Assembly: GCA_947478535.1 (NCBI GenBank)
Contig: CANJXD010000411.1
Coordinates: 1 to 5,381 of the forward strand
Direction of reading: 5' to 3'
From: Acetobacteraceae bacterium
GTDB lineage: Bacteria > Pseudomonadota > Alphaproteobacteria > Acetobacterales > Acetobacteraceae
Length of the DNA: 5,381 bases
Positions 1 through 5,381 of the stretch are shown here, piece by piece (the stretch's first letter is position 1; each line of letters opens with the position of its first letter). Position numbers and translations under genes: made by a program. The notes under the pieces are model-generated. The model was not told the DNA's origin and ran no database searches. It was given only the letters and a program-made list of their open reading frames with translations.

Positions 1-422
1 GCCAGCCAGTCGAACTTCGCCGACATCGCATGCGCCAGGGCGGCGGGATCCGGCCCTGGCTCCTCCGCCCCGAGAACCAGCGTCGCGTCGGGCGTGTTCC
101 GGGAGAGCCCCGCGAAGGCATCTGAGGTGAACAGCGTGCCTGTCACATGCTCGTGGAACCAGTTGGTGGCGAGCAGGCGCAGCGTGACGCGCAGCGGCTC
201 CAGCCGCAGCCGACCGATCTCCAGCACCTCGCCAGGCGCGATGCGGAGCGCGCGGACCGGCGCCATCGCCTCGATGCGGGCCTTCACCTCCTGCGCCTCG
301 ATGTCTTCGAGCAGGTCGAGAGGGTTGAGCACGCCGACATAGGGAACCTCGCTGATTCCGAAGGCGCGGCTCATCGCATGGAGGTTCGCCATGCAGTCCT
401 GTTCGCGCCGCGTGTTCACCAT
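1..422 (-). pseudogene. N-terminally truncated MBL-fold / flavodiiron-like (ODP domain) protein, also cut by window edge
   Basis: The minus strand is open from about 459 through base 1, and an ATG at 422 gives 140 residues before the window edge. The translation resembles the second half of the metallo-beta-lactamase-like oxygen-binding di-iron domain of flavodiiron proteins. Residues 2-10 (VNTRREQDC) sit where that family has its H-x-E-x-D-H iron-ligand motif, VPYVGVLNPLDLL follows at 26-38, and TNWFHEHVTGTLFTSDAFAG (86-105) aligns with the family's HW...LFSxDAFG segment, whose Asp (D101 here) bridges the irons. Two usual ligand positions differ: Arg and Cys in the first motif, and Asn before Trp in the second. 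Roughly 80 N-terminal residues expected for this fold are missing. The frame upstream runs straight into IS3 transposase DNA, so I read this as a gene decapitated by an IS event. The family assignment is by eye; it could be another MBL subfamily. Later ATGs at 392 and 374 would shorten it further. Confidence 0.6.
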
Positions 423-622
423 GCGTCGCCGCGTGGTGCTGGCCACCGTCGCGGAGAGTGCCGCACCCACTTCCGCAACGTCTCGACCGTGCAGCCGATC
501 TTGCCCGCGATCGAGCCAATCGCGGCCAACTGCGAGCCGTGGTCGCCACCGTGATCCAGCACCAGCCGCACCGCGCGTTGCCGAACCTCAGGTGAAAACC
601 GGTTCGATGTCTTCTTCGTCAT
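416..622 (-). pseudogene. Truncated IS3-family transposase OrfA (N-terminal part only)
   Basis: The minus-strand ORF starts at ATG 622, preceded by a GAGAGGA ribosome-binding site. It begins MTKKTSNRFSPEVRQRAVRL and continues to a helix-turn-helix ending in CTVETLRKWVR, the typical start of OrfA of IS3-family elements (IS51-like group). OrfA binds the IS ends and is normally about 90-100 residues, followed by OrfB with the DDE integrase domain through programmed frameshifting. Here the match stops at about residue 54 (base 461). The last 14 codons (HSPRRWPAPRGDAW) are out-of-frame reading of the neighbouring MBL gene. The leucine zipper and all of OrfB are absent, so the product cannot transpose DNA. 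The family call is from memory of conserved OrfA sequence and is fairly secure; the exact group is less so. Confidence 0.85.
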
Positions 623-672
623 GGCCCCATCCTCTCAATCCGTTGGGCCTACGACAAACCCGGGGCGGTTCA
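456..672 (-). mobile_element. IS3-family insertion sequence remnant with one terminus
   Basis: Read on the minus strand from 672, the DNA starts TGAACCGCCCCGGGTTTG, followed by a short leader and then OrfA at 622. IS3-family elements begin with TG, and a G/C-rich terminus about 50 bases before OrfA is normal for the IS51-like group, so 672 is taken as the outer (left) end. The inner boundary lies around 456-461, where OrfA similarity stops and the MBL reading frame begins. About 1 kb of the usual IS, including OrfB and the right end, is gone. No target-site duplication can be checked because the other end is missing. The terminus position is inferred. Confidence 0.7.
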
Positions 673-752
673 CACCGCACTCACCGTTCCGTCCCCGCAT
701 TCCACACAGACTGCGGGAGAGCCGACGGATGGGGACCGCCTCATCAGTCCTG

Positions 753-770
753 CTTTCGGTGCGACGAAAG
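753..770. repeat. Inverted repeat CTTTCG-N6-CGAAAG in the intergenic gap
   Basis: Two perfect 6-base arms, CTTTCG (753-758) and CGAAAG (765-770), flank a 6-base spacer. The repeat lies about 75 bases upstream of the first operon gene and just upstream of the best promoter candidate. It could be an operator for a dimeric regulator or a small hairpin; no U-tract follows, so it is not a convincing terminator. A second weak hairpin (CCCGCA 694-699 with TGCGGG 712-717) lies nearer the IS3 end. Short repeats of this size occur by chance in GC-rich DNA. Confidence 0.3.
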
Positions 771-793
771 GGCGAGACACGGCGCATGGGGAC

Positions 794-822
794 TTGTCCG
801 CCGCCTGCTCCGGGTGTTTACT
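794..822 (+). promoter_or_regulatory. Weak sigma70-like promoter candidate for the amidase-transporter operon
   Basis: TTGTCC (794-799) and TTTACT (817-822) are separated by 17 bases, each matching four of six consensus positions of the -35 and -10 boxes. The -35 candidate overlaps a short palindrome, GGACTTGTCC (790-799). It is the best-spaced pair I found between the IS3 terminus and the first gene, but the implied leader before ATG 846 is very short (about 15-17 bases) and would begin at the ribosome-binding site. The true promoter could lie elsewhere in 673-845 or come from the IS end. Confidence 0.2.
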
Positions 823-845
823 TCGTATGGGAGAAAGTCTTCGCG

Positions 846-1031
846 ATGGCTGTCAATGAATTGCCGATTACGCCTCAGCGCGACGCGCGCAGCCCCGATC
901 CCGACCGCATTGGTGCCGAGGTGGAGCGCCTAGCGGCTGGGGTCGACCGTATGCGCGCGCGGCTCGGCCCCGGCGATGCCCCCGACCTACTCGCCGCGAT
1001 CATCAGGTCGCTGCCGCGTGCGCACGGCTGA
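846..1031 (+). CDS. Small 61-residue protein overlapping the amidase start; function not recognised
   Basis: ATG 846 is preceded by GGGAG (829-833), a usable if slightly distant ribosome-binding site. The frame stays open upstream to 621, but that part crosses intergenic and IS DNA. The product (MAVNELPITPQ... to ...RSLPRAHG) has a polar N-terminus, a charged amphipathic stretch at residues 19-40 (DPDRIGAEVERLAAGVDRMR) and a short hydrophobic helix at 46-56 (PDLLAAIIRSL). There is no signal peptide or membrane segment, so it should be cytoplasmic. Codon choice is GC-rich at third positions, like the downstream genes, which supports real coding. It overlaps the likely GTG start of the amidase by 14 bases, implying translational coupling. 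Small GatC/AtzG-type subunits are encoded next to some amidase-family enzymes, so a partner role is possible, but I see no motif that proves it. It could also be a leader ORF. Confidence 0.55.
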   Translation: MAVNELPITPQRDARSPDPDRIGAEVERLAAGVDRMRARLGPGDAPDLLAAIIRSLPRAHG

Positions 1032-2391
1032 CGCCCTGCTGCGCGGCGGGATCCGCGATGCCGCGGCGCGACGCGCTGCCGGCGCCGTGACGTCCTCCGC
1101 CCTCGTCGCGGCCGCGCTCGACCGCAGCGCGAGGTTGAACGAACGCCTTCGCGCATTCGTCGAACTCTGGCCCGATGCCGCTAGCGCGGCCGCGGCGACG
1201 GCTGATGCAGTGCCGCGAACCCCGCATCCGCTGCATGGCCTGCCAGTGGCGCATAAGGACATCTTCGCCCGCCTCGGCCGACAGCCGAGTTGCGGCGTTG
1301 CCGCGCCCTGGGGCGACAAGCCGCTGCCACCCTCGCCGGCGCTGGCTGCGGTTCAGGCGACCGGCGCAGTAGAGGTAGGCGCGCTGACGCTGGCGGAATT
1401 CGCGCTCGGCACCACTGGAACCAACGCCTTCTTCGGGAATGCAGGCAATCCCTGGTCGCTCGGGCGCTGTACCGGCGCGTCGTCCTCCGGTTCCGGGGTT
1501 GCTGTGGCGGCATCACTTGTCTTCGCGGCACTCGGCACAGATACCGGCGCCTCCTGCCGTGTGCCGGCGAGTTTCTGCGGCGTAGTCGGGCTGAAGCCGA
1601 CGCCGGGCATTGTGCCGACCGAAGGCGTGTTTCCGCTTTCCTGGTCGCTCGACACGGTGGGCATGTTAGCGCGCGGCGTGGATGATTGCGCCATCCTCTT
1701 TGCGGCCGCGCGAGGCGCGTACCCGCCGCCCGCGGTCGAACCGGATGCGCGGCTGAGCATTGGCATGCCCCGTCGCTACTACACCGATCACTTGATGCCG
1801 GCGGTTGCCTTCGCCTGGGAGGAAGGCCGCCGCATCCTGGAACGCGCAGGCCACCAAGTTCGCGACGTGGACGTCGTGGAGACGGCGGAAATCCGCTCGC
1901 TGATCCGCGTGATCATGCGTAGCGAGGCCGCCGCAGTGCACCGGCCGCTGCTAGCCGCGCATCCCGGAAACTACCCACTATCGGTGCGGAGCTTTTTCGC
2001 CGCCGGCTATGCCGCCGCCGCGATCGACTACGTGGACGCGCAGCGGCTGCGCGGCGCGCTGCTGCGCGAGGCGCTCGCCACCACCTTCGCCGAGGTGGAT
2101 GTGCTGCTGACGCCCGCTGTGCCGGTGCTGCCGCCGCTCTACGCGGAGGTCTCGGATGCCGGCGACGCCGGCGCCTGGCAGTTGATCACACTGCTCGCCC
2201 ATTACACGCAGCCGTCGTCCTTCCTAGGTCAGCCTGCGCTCGTCGTACCGGCTGGCCTGTCGCCGGAGGGGCTACCAATCGGGCTGCAACTTATCGGCCG
2301 ACCCGGCGCCGAGGACACACTGTTCCGCGCCGCACTGCCGCTCGAGGAAGCATTCCGAGCACTGGGCGTCGCGCCGTCGGCCATCGACTGA
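1018..2391 (+). CDS. Amidase signature (AS) family hydrolase
   Basis: This 457-residue protein is a normal-length amidase-signature enzyme; the family hydrolyses carboxamides with a Ser-cisSer-Lys triad. Numbering from GTG 1018, the N-terminus is helical, GLPVAHKDIF places the catalytic Lys at 80, GASSSGSGVAVAAS (153-166) supplies the cis-Ser at 155, and GTDTGASCRVPA (173-184) supplies the nucleophile Ser at 179. The 24-residue Ser-Ser spacing is that of the family. The C-terminal region has the usual DVLLTPAVPVLPP and GLPIGLQLIGRP segments. The frame also has an ATG at 976, but its first 14 residues are coding DNA of the preceding gene; GTG 1018 has AGG at 1005-1007 and overlaps the upstream stop by 14 bases, so I prefer it. 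There is no signal peptide, so it is cytoplasmic. Both Gly-Gly-Ser motifs read Gly-Ala-Ser, a mild variation. A role as GatA in tRNA amidation is unlikely because gatB and gatC are absent. Its place ahead of an importer suggests it acts on the imported compound; the substrate is unknown. Confidence 0.92.
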   Translation: MRTADALLRGGIRDAAARRAAGAVTSSALVAAALDRSARLNERLRAFVELWPDAASAAAATADAVPRTPHPLHGLPVAHKDIFARLGRQPSCGVAAPWGDKPLPPSPALAAVQATGAVEVGALTLAEFALGTTGTNAFFGNAGNPWSLGRCTGASSSGSGVAVAASLVFAALGTDTGASCRVPASFCGVVGLKPTPGIVPTEGVFPLSWSLDTVGMLARGVDDCAILFAAARGAYPPPAVEPDARLSIGMPRRYYTDHLMPAVAFAWEEGRRILERAGHQVRDVDVVETAEIRSLIRVIMRSEAAAVHRPLLAAHPGNYPLSVRSFFAAGYAAAAIDYVDAQRLRGALLREALATTFAEVDVLLTPAVPVLPPLYAEVSDAGDAGAWQLITLLAHYTQPSSFLGQPALVVPAGLSPEGLPIGLQLIGRPGAEDTLFRAALPLEEAFRALGVAPSAID

Positions 2392-2399
2392 TCCGCAAC

Positions 2400-2405
2400 G
2401 GAGGA
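2400..2405 (+). promoter_or_regulatory. Strong ribosome-binding site for the substrate-binding protein
   Basis: GGAGGA lies 8 bases before ATG 2414 and only 8 bases after the amidase stop. It is the strongest Shine-Dalgarno match in the operon, which fits the need for more binding protein than ATPase or permease. It also fixes the start of the signal-peptide-bearing ORF. Confidence 0.8.
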
Positions 2406-2413
2406 ACTCTACC

Positions 2414-3415
2414 ATGGCCCACACCACGCGCCGCACGCTGCTCGCCGCCGCGCTTGCCACGCCGATCTTCGCTCCCACGACCCTGCGTGCCCAGGCGGCG
2501 CCGCGCGACATCACTTACGTCACGCCCTTCGGCAACTTGATTGCCTATGCGCCCGACTATGCCGCGGCGACCAACGGGCATTTCGGCCGCAACGGGCTTC
2601 GCGTGCGCATCCAGGGCGGAACTGGCTCGGCGGCGGCGGTGCAGCAGGTGGTCTCCGGCCAGGCGCTGGTGGCGCGCACCGGCGGGATCGATGTGGTGCG
2701 CTCGATCTCCGGCGCGAATGCACCGATTCGCGCGATCGGCACCATCGCGCATGCCTCGACCTTCTACATCGTCAGCGCGGCCATCGCGCCGATCCGCAAC
2801 GCGGCGGAGATGTCGGGCAAGACCATTGGCATCGTTTCCGCCGGGGGCGGCAGCGAAAACTATATCGATATCGTCTGCGCCGCGGCCGGCGTGCCGAAGG
2901 ATGCGGTGCGGCGGCAGGTAGTGGGCAACTCGCCGGGCGCTTTCGACATGGTGCAGCTCCGCCGCCTGGATGGCTTTATCTGCGATGCGGGCGTGGTGGT
3001 GCAGCTGCGCGCGCGCAACGCGCCGATCCACGCTTTCAACGTCAACGCCTTCGCCGCTATTCCAGGGCAAGTCTATATCGCGAGCGAGCGCAGCATCGCC
3101 GAATCACCCGACTTGCTGCTCGGCTTCCTGCGCGCCACCTTGGCGGCGGTGAACGAGATCAAGGCCGATAGCGCCGGCGACGCGACGCTGCGCGCCATGC
3201 AGCCTTTCGAGCTGCAGGAACTGCGCGCGCCGGAGACCGCCAAGGCCGTGCTGCGCGCCGAGGAGGAGCTTTGGCACGCTGAGGGCGCCGTCAACCTGCT
3301 GCGCAACATCCCCGACCGCTGGCGTCAGGGCTGGGCGCAGATGGTCACCGCCGGGCTGGCACAGGTGGGTGACCCCGAGCGCGCCTTCACCAGCGCGCTC
3401 GGCGCGCGTCTCTAA
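2414..3415 (+). CDS. ABC transporter periplasmic substrate-binding protein, NMT1/THI5-like (SsuA/TauA type)
   Basis: This 333-residue protein captures substrate in the periplasm for the importer encoded downstream. The N-terminus MAHTTRRTLLAAALATPIFA fits a Tat-type signal (Thr-Arg-Arg-x-Leu-Leu, Arg at 6-7), and the likely cleavage is after AQA (26-28), giving a mature start near APRDITYV. The mature part has the two-lobe layout of the NMT1/THI5 family: ITYVTPFGNLIAYAPDYAA with a 'GHFGRNGLRVRI' segment (33-66), the GGTGSAAAVQQVVSGQ loop (68-83), 'EMSGKTIGIVSAGGGSENY' (132-150) and a C-terminal helical part with 'SPDLLLGFLRATLAAV' (231-246). Families with this fold bind sulfonates, taurine, nitrate or pyrimidine precursors; nothing visible picks one. 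There are no lipobox Cys or anchoring segments, so it is soluble. The gap to the amidase is 22 bases and to the ATPase 14 bases, consistent with one operon. Confidence 0.9.
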   Translation: MAHTTRRTLLAAALATPIFAPTTLRAQAAPRDITYVTPFGNLIAYAPDYAAATNGHFGRNGLRVRIQGGTGSAAAVQQVVSGQALVARTGGIDVVRSISGANAPIRAIGTIAHASTFYIVSAAIAPIRNAAEMSGKTIGIVSAGGGSENYIDIVCAAAGVPKDAVRRQVVGNSPGAFDMVQLRRLDGFICDAGVVVQLRARNAPIHAFNVNAFAAIPGQVYIASERSIAESPDLLLGFLRATLAAVNEIKADSAGDATLRAMQPFELQELRAPETAKAVLRAEEELWHAEGAVNLLRNIPDRWRQGWAQMVTAGLAQVGDPERAFTSALGARL

Positions 3416-3429
3416 GGCGCACACGCAGT

Positions 3430-4172
<743 letters not shown>

Positions 4173-4176
<4 letters not shown>

Positions 4177-4940
4177 AGGCCGCCTTGCGCGACCGGGCGC
4201 CGGGCCTCGTTGCGGTGCTCGCCTTCATCGTCGGCTGGGAAGCCTATTGCCGGCTCTCCGGTGTTTCGGCACTGCTGCTGCCGGCGCCCTCGGCCGTTGC
4301 CGTCGCGCTGGTCGAGCTGATTGGGGAGCGGGCGACTTGGCGGCACTTCGCCATTACGCTCGGCGAAACGCTCGCGGGCTTCACGCTGGCGGCGGTCTTC
4401 GGCCTCGGCCTCGGCGCCGCCGTGGCACGGTCGCGGCTGCTGGAACGCGCGGTGCAGCCCTTCGTGGTGGCGAGCCAGGTGGTGCCGAAAGTTGCGCTAG
4501 TGCCGCTCTTCGTGCTGTGGTTTGGCTTCGGGCCGACCTCGAAGATCGTGGTCTCTGCGGTTATCGCGTTCTTCCCGGTGCTGACCAACACGCTGCTAGG
4601 CATGCGGTCGGTGGAGGCCGGGCATCGCGACGTCTTCCGCGCTGCCCGCGCCGGCTCGCTGCAACGCTTCTGGCTGCTCGAACTGCCGGCGGCGCTGCCC
4701 GCGGTGCTGGCCGGAATGGAAATGGCCATCGTGCTCGCCACAATCGGGGCGGTGGTGGGCGAATTCCTTGGCGGCAGCGCGGGCCTCGGCTACCTCGCGG
4801 TGGCGACGATGAACGCCTTCCAGACCGACCGGTTGTTCGGTATCATTTTGATGCTCGCGTTGATGGGGTTGGTGCTGCACGCTGCGATCGGCGCGCTCCG
4901 CCGCGTTATGATACCCTGGCACGAAGCCGCGATCTATTGA
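4173..4940 (+). CDS. ABC transporter permease, SsuC/TauC (binding-protein-dependent) type
   Basis: This 255-residue inner-membrane protein would form the homodimeric channel of the importer. Hydrophobic segments lie at about residues 11-27, 66-84, 103-118, 125-143, 176-197 and 222-241, giving the six helices typical of this family. The cytoplasmic EAA-type coupling loop is at 155-181, FRAARAGSLQRFWLLELPAALPAVLAG in outline (Ala-Ala, central Gly 161, then Leu-Pro-Ala-Ala-Leu-Pro), which docks on the ATPase. The PAPSAVAVALVELI and LVPLFVLWFGFGPTSKI segments are also characteristic. ATG 4173 overlaps the ATPase stop by four bases, and GGTGGA lies just upstream as ribosome-binding site. No second permease gene follows, as expected for this family. 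It is the last gene of the operon and ends about 55 bases before IS630 debris begins. Confidence 0.95.
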
Positions 4941-4952
4941 CCCGCGGCCCTA

Positions 4953-4974
4953 TCGGCTAACGTCGGCGAGCCGA
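4953..4974 (+). terminator. Possible weak hairpin after the permease gene
   Basis: TCGGCT (4953-4958) and AGCCGA (4969-4974) can pair around a 10-base loop, and an alternative tighter pairing uses TCGGC at 4963-4967 with GCCGA at 4970-4974. The position, 13 bases after the permease stop, suits a terminator, but no T-run follows, so intrinsic termination is doubtful. Confidence 0.25.
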
Positions 4975-5013
4975 ACAGTCTCCCGCCAAGTGGCTAATAC
5001 CAAGTCCCGATGG

Positions 5014-5047
5014 TCGTGACTCACGAAGGGGATTCCCCGACGCGGGG
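5014..5047. repeat. Cluster of three short palindromes in the IS630 leader
   Basis: Three perfect short inverted repeats are packed together: TCGTGA-C-TCACGA (5014-5026), GGGGA-T-TCCCC (5028-5038) and CCCCG-ACG-CGGGG (5035-5047). The second and third share the CCCC arm, so they are mutually exclusive hairpins. They sit between the presumed IS end and the transposase ribosome-binding site, so they are most likely subterminal transposase-binding sites or a structure damping read-in transcription or translation. That role is inferred. Confidence 0.5.
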
Positions 5048-5073
5048 GTGATGTGATTCAAGCTGGTGAGCAT

Positions 5074-5079
5074 AGGAGG
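5074..5079 (+). promoter_or_regulatory. Ribosome-binding site pointing to ATG 5086 of the IS630 transposase
   Basis: AGGAGG lies six bases before ATG 5086, an ideal arrangement. It marks that ATG as the original transposase start, although the frame from it is broken after three codons. Confidence 0.7.
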
Positions 5080-5085
5080 CTCACC

Positions 5086-5221
5086 ATGGCGCGCCATTGC
5101 TCTGCGTCCTGATTTCAGCGCGGCGGAGCTGCGGCGTCTGACGCGGCGCAGCAAGGACGCCGCACAGGCCCGTCGTCTGCTGGCACTTTCGGCGATCTAC
5201 GACGGCGGCACGCGCTCTGAG
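5086..5221 (+). pseudogene. IS630-family transposase, N-terminal fragment with frameshift after the start
   Basis: The frame that carries RAIALRPDFSAAELRRLTRR and then SKDAAQARRLLALSAIYDGGTRSE matches the N-terminal DNA-binding region of IS630-family transposases of alphaproteobacteria, which usually begin with Met-Ala-Arg-x-x-x-Leu-Arg. The ATG at 5086 with its ideal AGGAGG gives only M-A-R-H-C-S-A-S before a stop, because the GCGCGC-like tract after the start has apparently lost two bases (or gained one). A GTG at 5066 would restore the frame but lacks a good ribosome-binding site. Homology ends at 5221, and the codons after it (SLSPIIPLDCIVS) come from the neighbouring IS5 DNA. No catalytic domain is present, so it cannot be active as it stands. 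Confidence 0.8.
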
Positions 5222-5381
5222 AGTCTGTCTCCGATCATCCCTTTGGATTGCATAGTTTCCTGACCATGAGCCTGATCGATGCCATCCGCAGGAAGGCGAG
5301 TGCGTTGCGGCTCAGGTTTTCCCAATCCTTGGCGAGCCGACGGCAGCGGTTGAGCCACGCGATGGTGCGTTCGACGACCCA
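5220..5381 (-). mobile_element. IS5-family insertion sequence, 3' end, inserted in the IS630 element
   Basis: The DNA from about 5220 to the window edge is the terminal part of an IS5-family element whose transposase reads on the minus strand. The end is placed at the GAGAGTCTGTCTCC stretch (5219-5232), directly where IS630 homology stops and 3-16 bases outside the transposase stop codon, a usual distance. The element continues beyond the window, so the other terminus and the target duplication cannot be seen. The exact outermost base is uncertain by a few positions. Confidence 0.75.
5235..5381 (-). CDS. IS5-family transposase, C-terminal part (cut by window edge)
   Basis: The last 48 codons of a transposase read leftward from the window edge to TGA at 5235-5237. 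The sequence WVVERTIAWLNRCRRLAKDW, then ENLSRNALAFLRMASIRLMV and RKLCNPKG, is the C-terminal end of the DDE domain of IS5-family (IS427-like) transposases. It contains the catalytic Glu in the VVERT motif and the R-x-x-(x)-K-type helix RCRRLAKD. These residues are intact here, so the element could be complete and functional beyond the edge. The closely similar C-terminal sequence makes the family call strong; the group is less certain. Confidence 0.88.
   Translation of the reverse strand, partial: WVVERTIAWLNRCRRLAKDWENLSRNALAFLRMASIRLMVRKLCNPKG

Larger units (their letters stand above)
4995..5221 (+). mobile_element. IS630-family insertion sequence, 5' remnant
   Basis: The stretch holds the left end and first part of an IS630-family element. 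The transposase start is at 5086 and the homology runs to TRSE at 5221, where an IS5-family end takes over. The outer boundary is put near 4995-4998 because IS630 elements duplicate a TA dinucleotide and TAATACCAAGTCCCGA there looks like an end sequence; this is an inference. The remaining ~800 bases, including the DDE catalytic domain, are not in the window and may lie beyond the nested IS5 element. Confidence 0.65.

Noticed and set aside
94..933. Plus-strand ORFs across the left region
   Set aside because: They are antisense to the MBL and OrfA reading frames or run across IS and intergenic DNA, with Ser/Arg-rich sequence and no homology I recognise.
976..1017. Upstream ATG 976 as the amidase start
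   Set aside because: It has no ribosome-binding site and would add 14 residues (MPPTYSPRSS...) that are an out-of-frame reading of the small ORF. GTG 1018 gives a standard N-terminus.
1018..2391. GatA subunit of the Glu-tRNA(Gln) amidotransferase
   Set aside because: There is no gatB or recognisable gatC nearby, and the context is a nutrient importer; the protein is only generally similar within the amidase-signature family.
2291..3070. Minus-strand ORF of 259 codons opposite the binding-protein gene
   Set aside because: The composition (very rich in Arg, His, Ala, Asp) is typical of an antisense shadow, and the plus strand holds a convincing signal-peptide protein.

Overview
The window is high-GC DNA (roughly two-thirds G+C by eye) with strongly GC-biased codons. 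The gene content (an SsuABC/TauABC-type importer, a Tat-style signal peptide, and IS3, IS630 and IS5 family insertion-sequence pieces) suits an alphaproteobacterium, possibly Acetobacteraceae/Rhodospirillales. That placement is inferred from style only; no marker gene is present.

Layout. The left edge (about 1-460, minus strand) is the C-terminal half of a metallo-beta-lactamase / flavodiiron-like protein that runs off the window. Its N-terminal half is missing, replaced by an IS3-family fragment (about 456-672, minus strand) that keeps the IS terminus and the first ~54 codons of OrfA. A 173-base gap (673-845) holds a small inverted repeat and a weak promoter candidate. A compact plus-strand operon follows: a 61-residue unrecognised small protein (846-1031), an amidase-signature hydrolase (1018-2391), a Tat-signal periplasmic binding protein (2414-3415), an ABC ATPase (3430-4176) and an ABC permease (4173-4940). 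The right edge is nested IS debris: the 5' end of an IS630-family element (about 4995-5221) is interrupted by an IS5-family element, of which only the transposase C-terminus (5235-5381, minus strand) is in the window.

How the genes work together. The binding protein, ATPase and permease form one complete NitT/TauT-type importer. The amidase is intact at its Lys-Ser-Ser catalytic residues and lies just upstream in the same transcription unit. The simplest reading is uptake of a small amide- or ureido-type compound followed by cytoplasmic hydrolysis to release ammonia or a carboxylic acid; the substrate cannot be read from sequence. The small protein overlaps the amidase start by 14 bases and could be a GatC/AtzG-like partner, but I see no diagnostic motif.

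I found no clearly novel system. The points most worth checking are the coupled small ORF, the amidase-importer pairing, the unusual metal-ligand positions of the truncated flavodiiron-like protein, and the IS scars bounding the operon on both sides.
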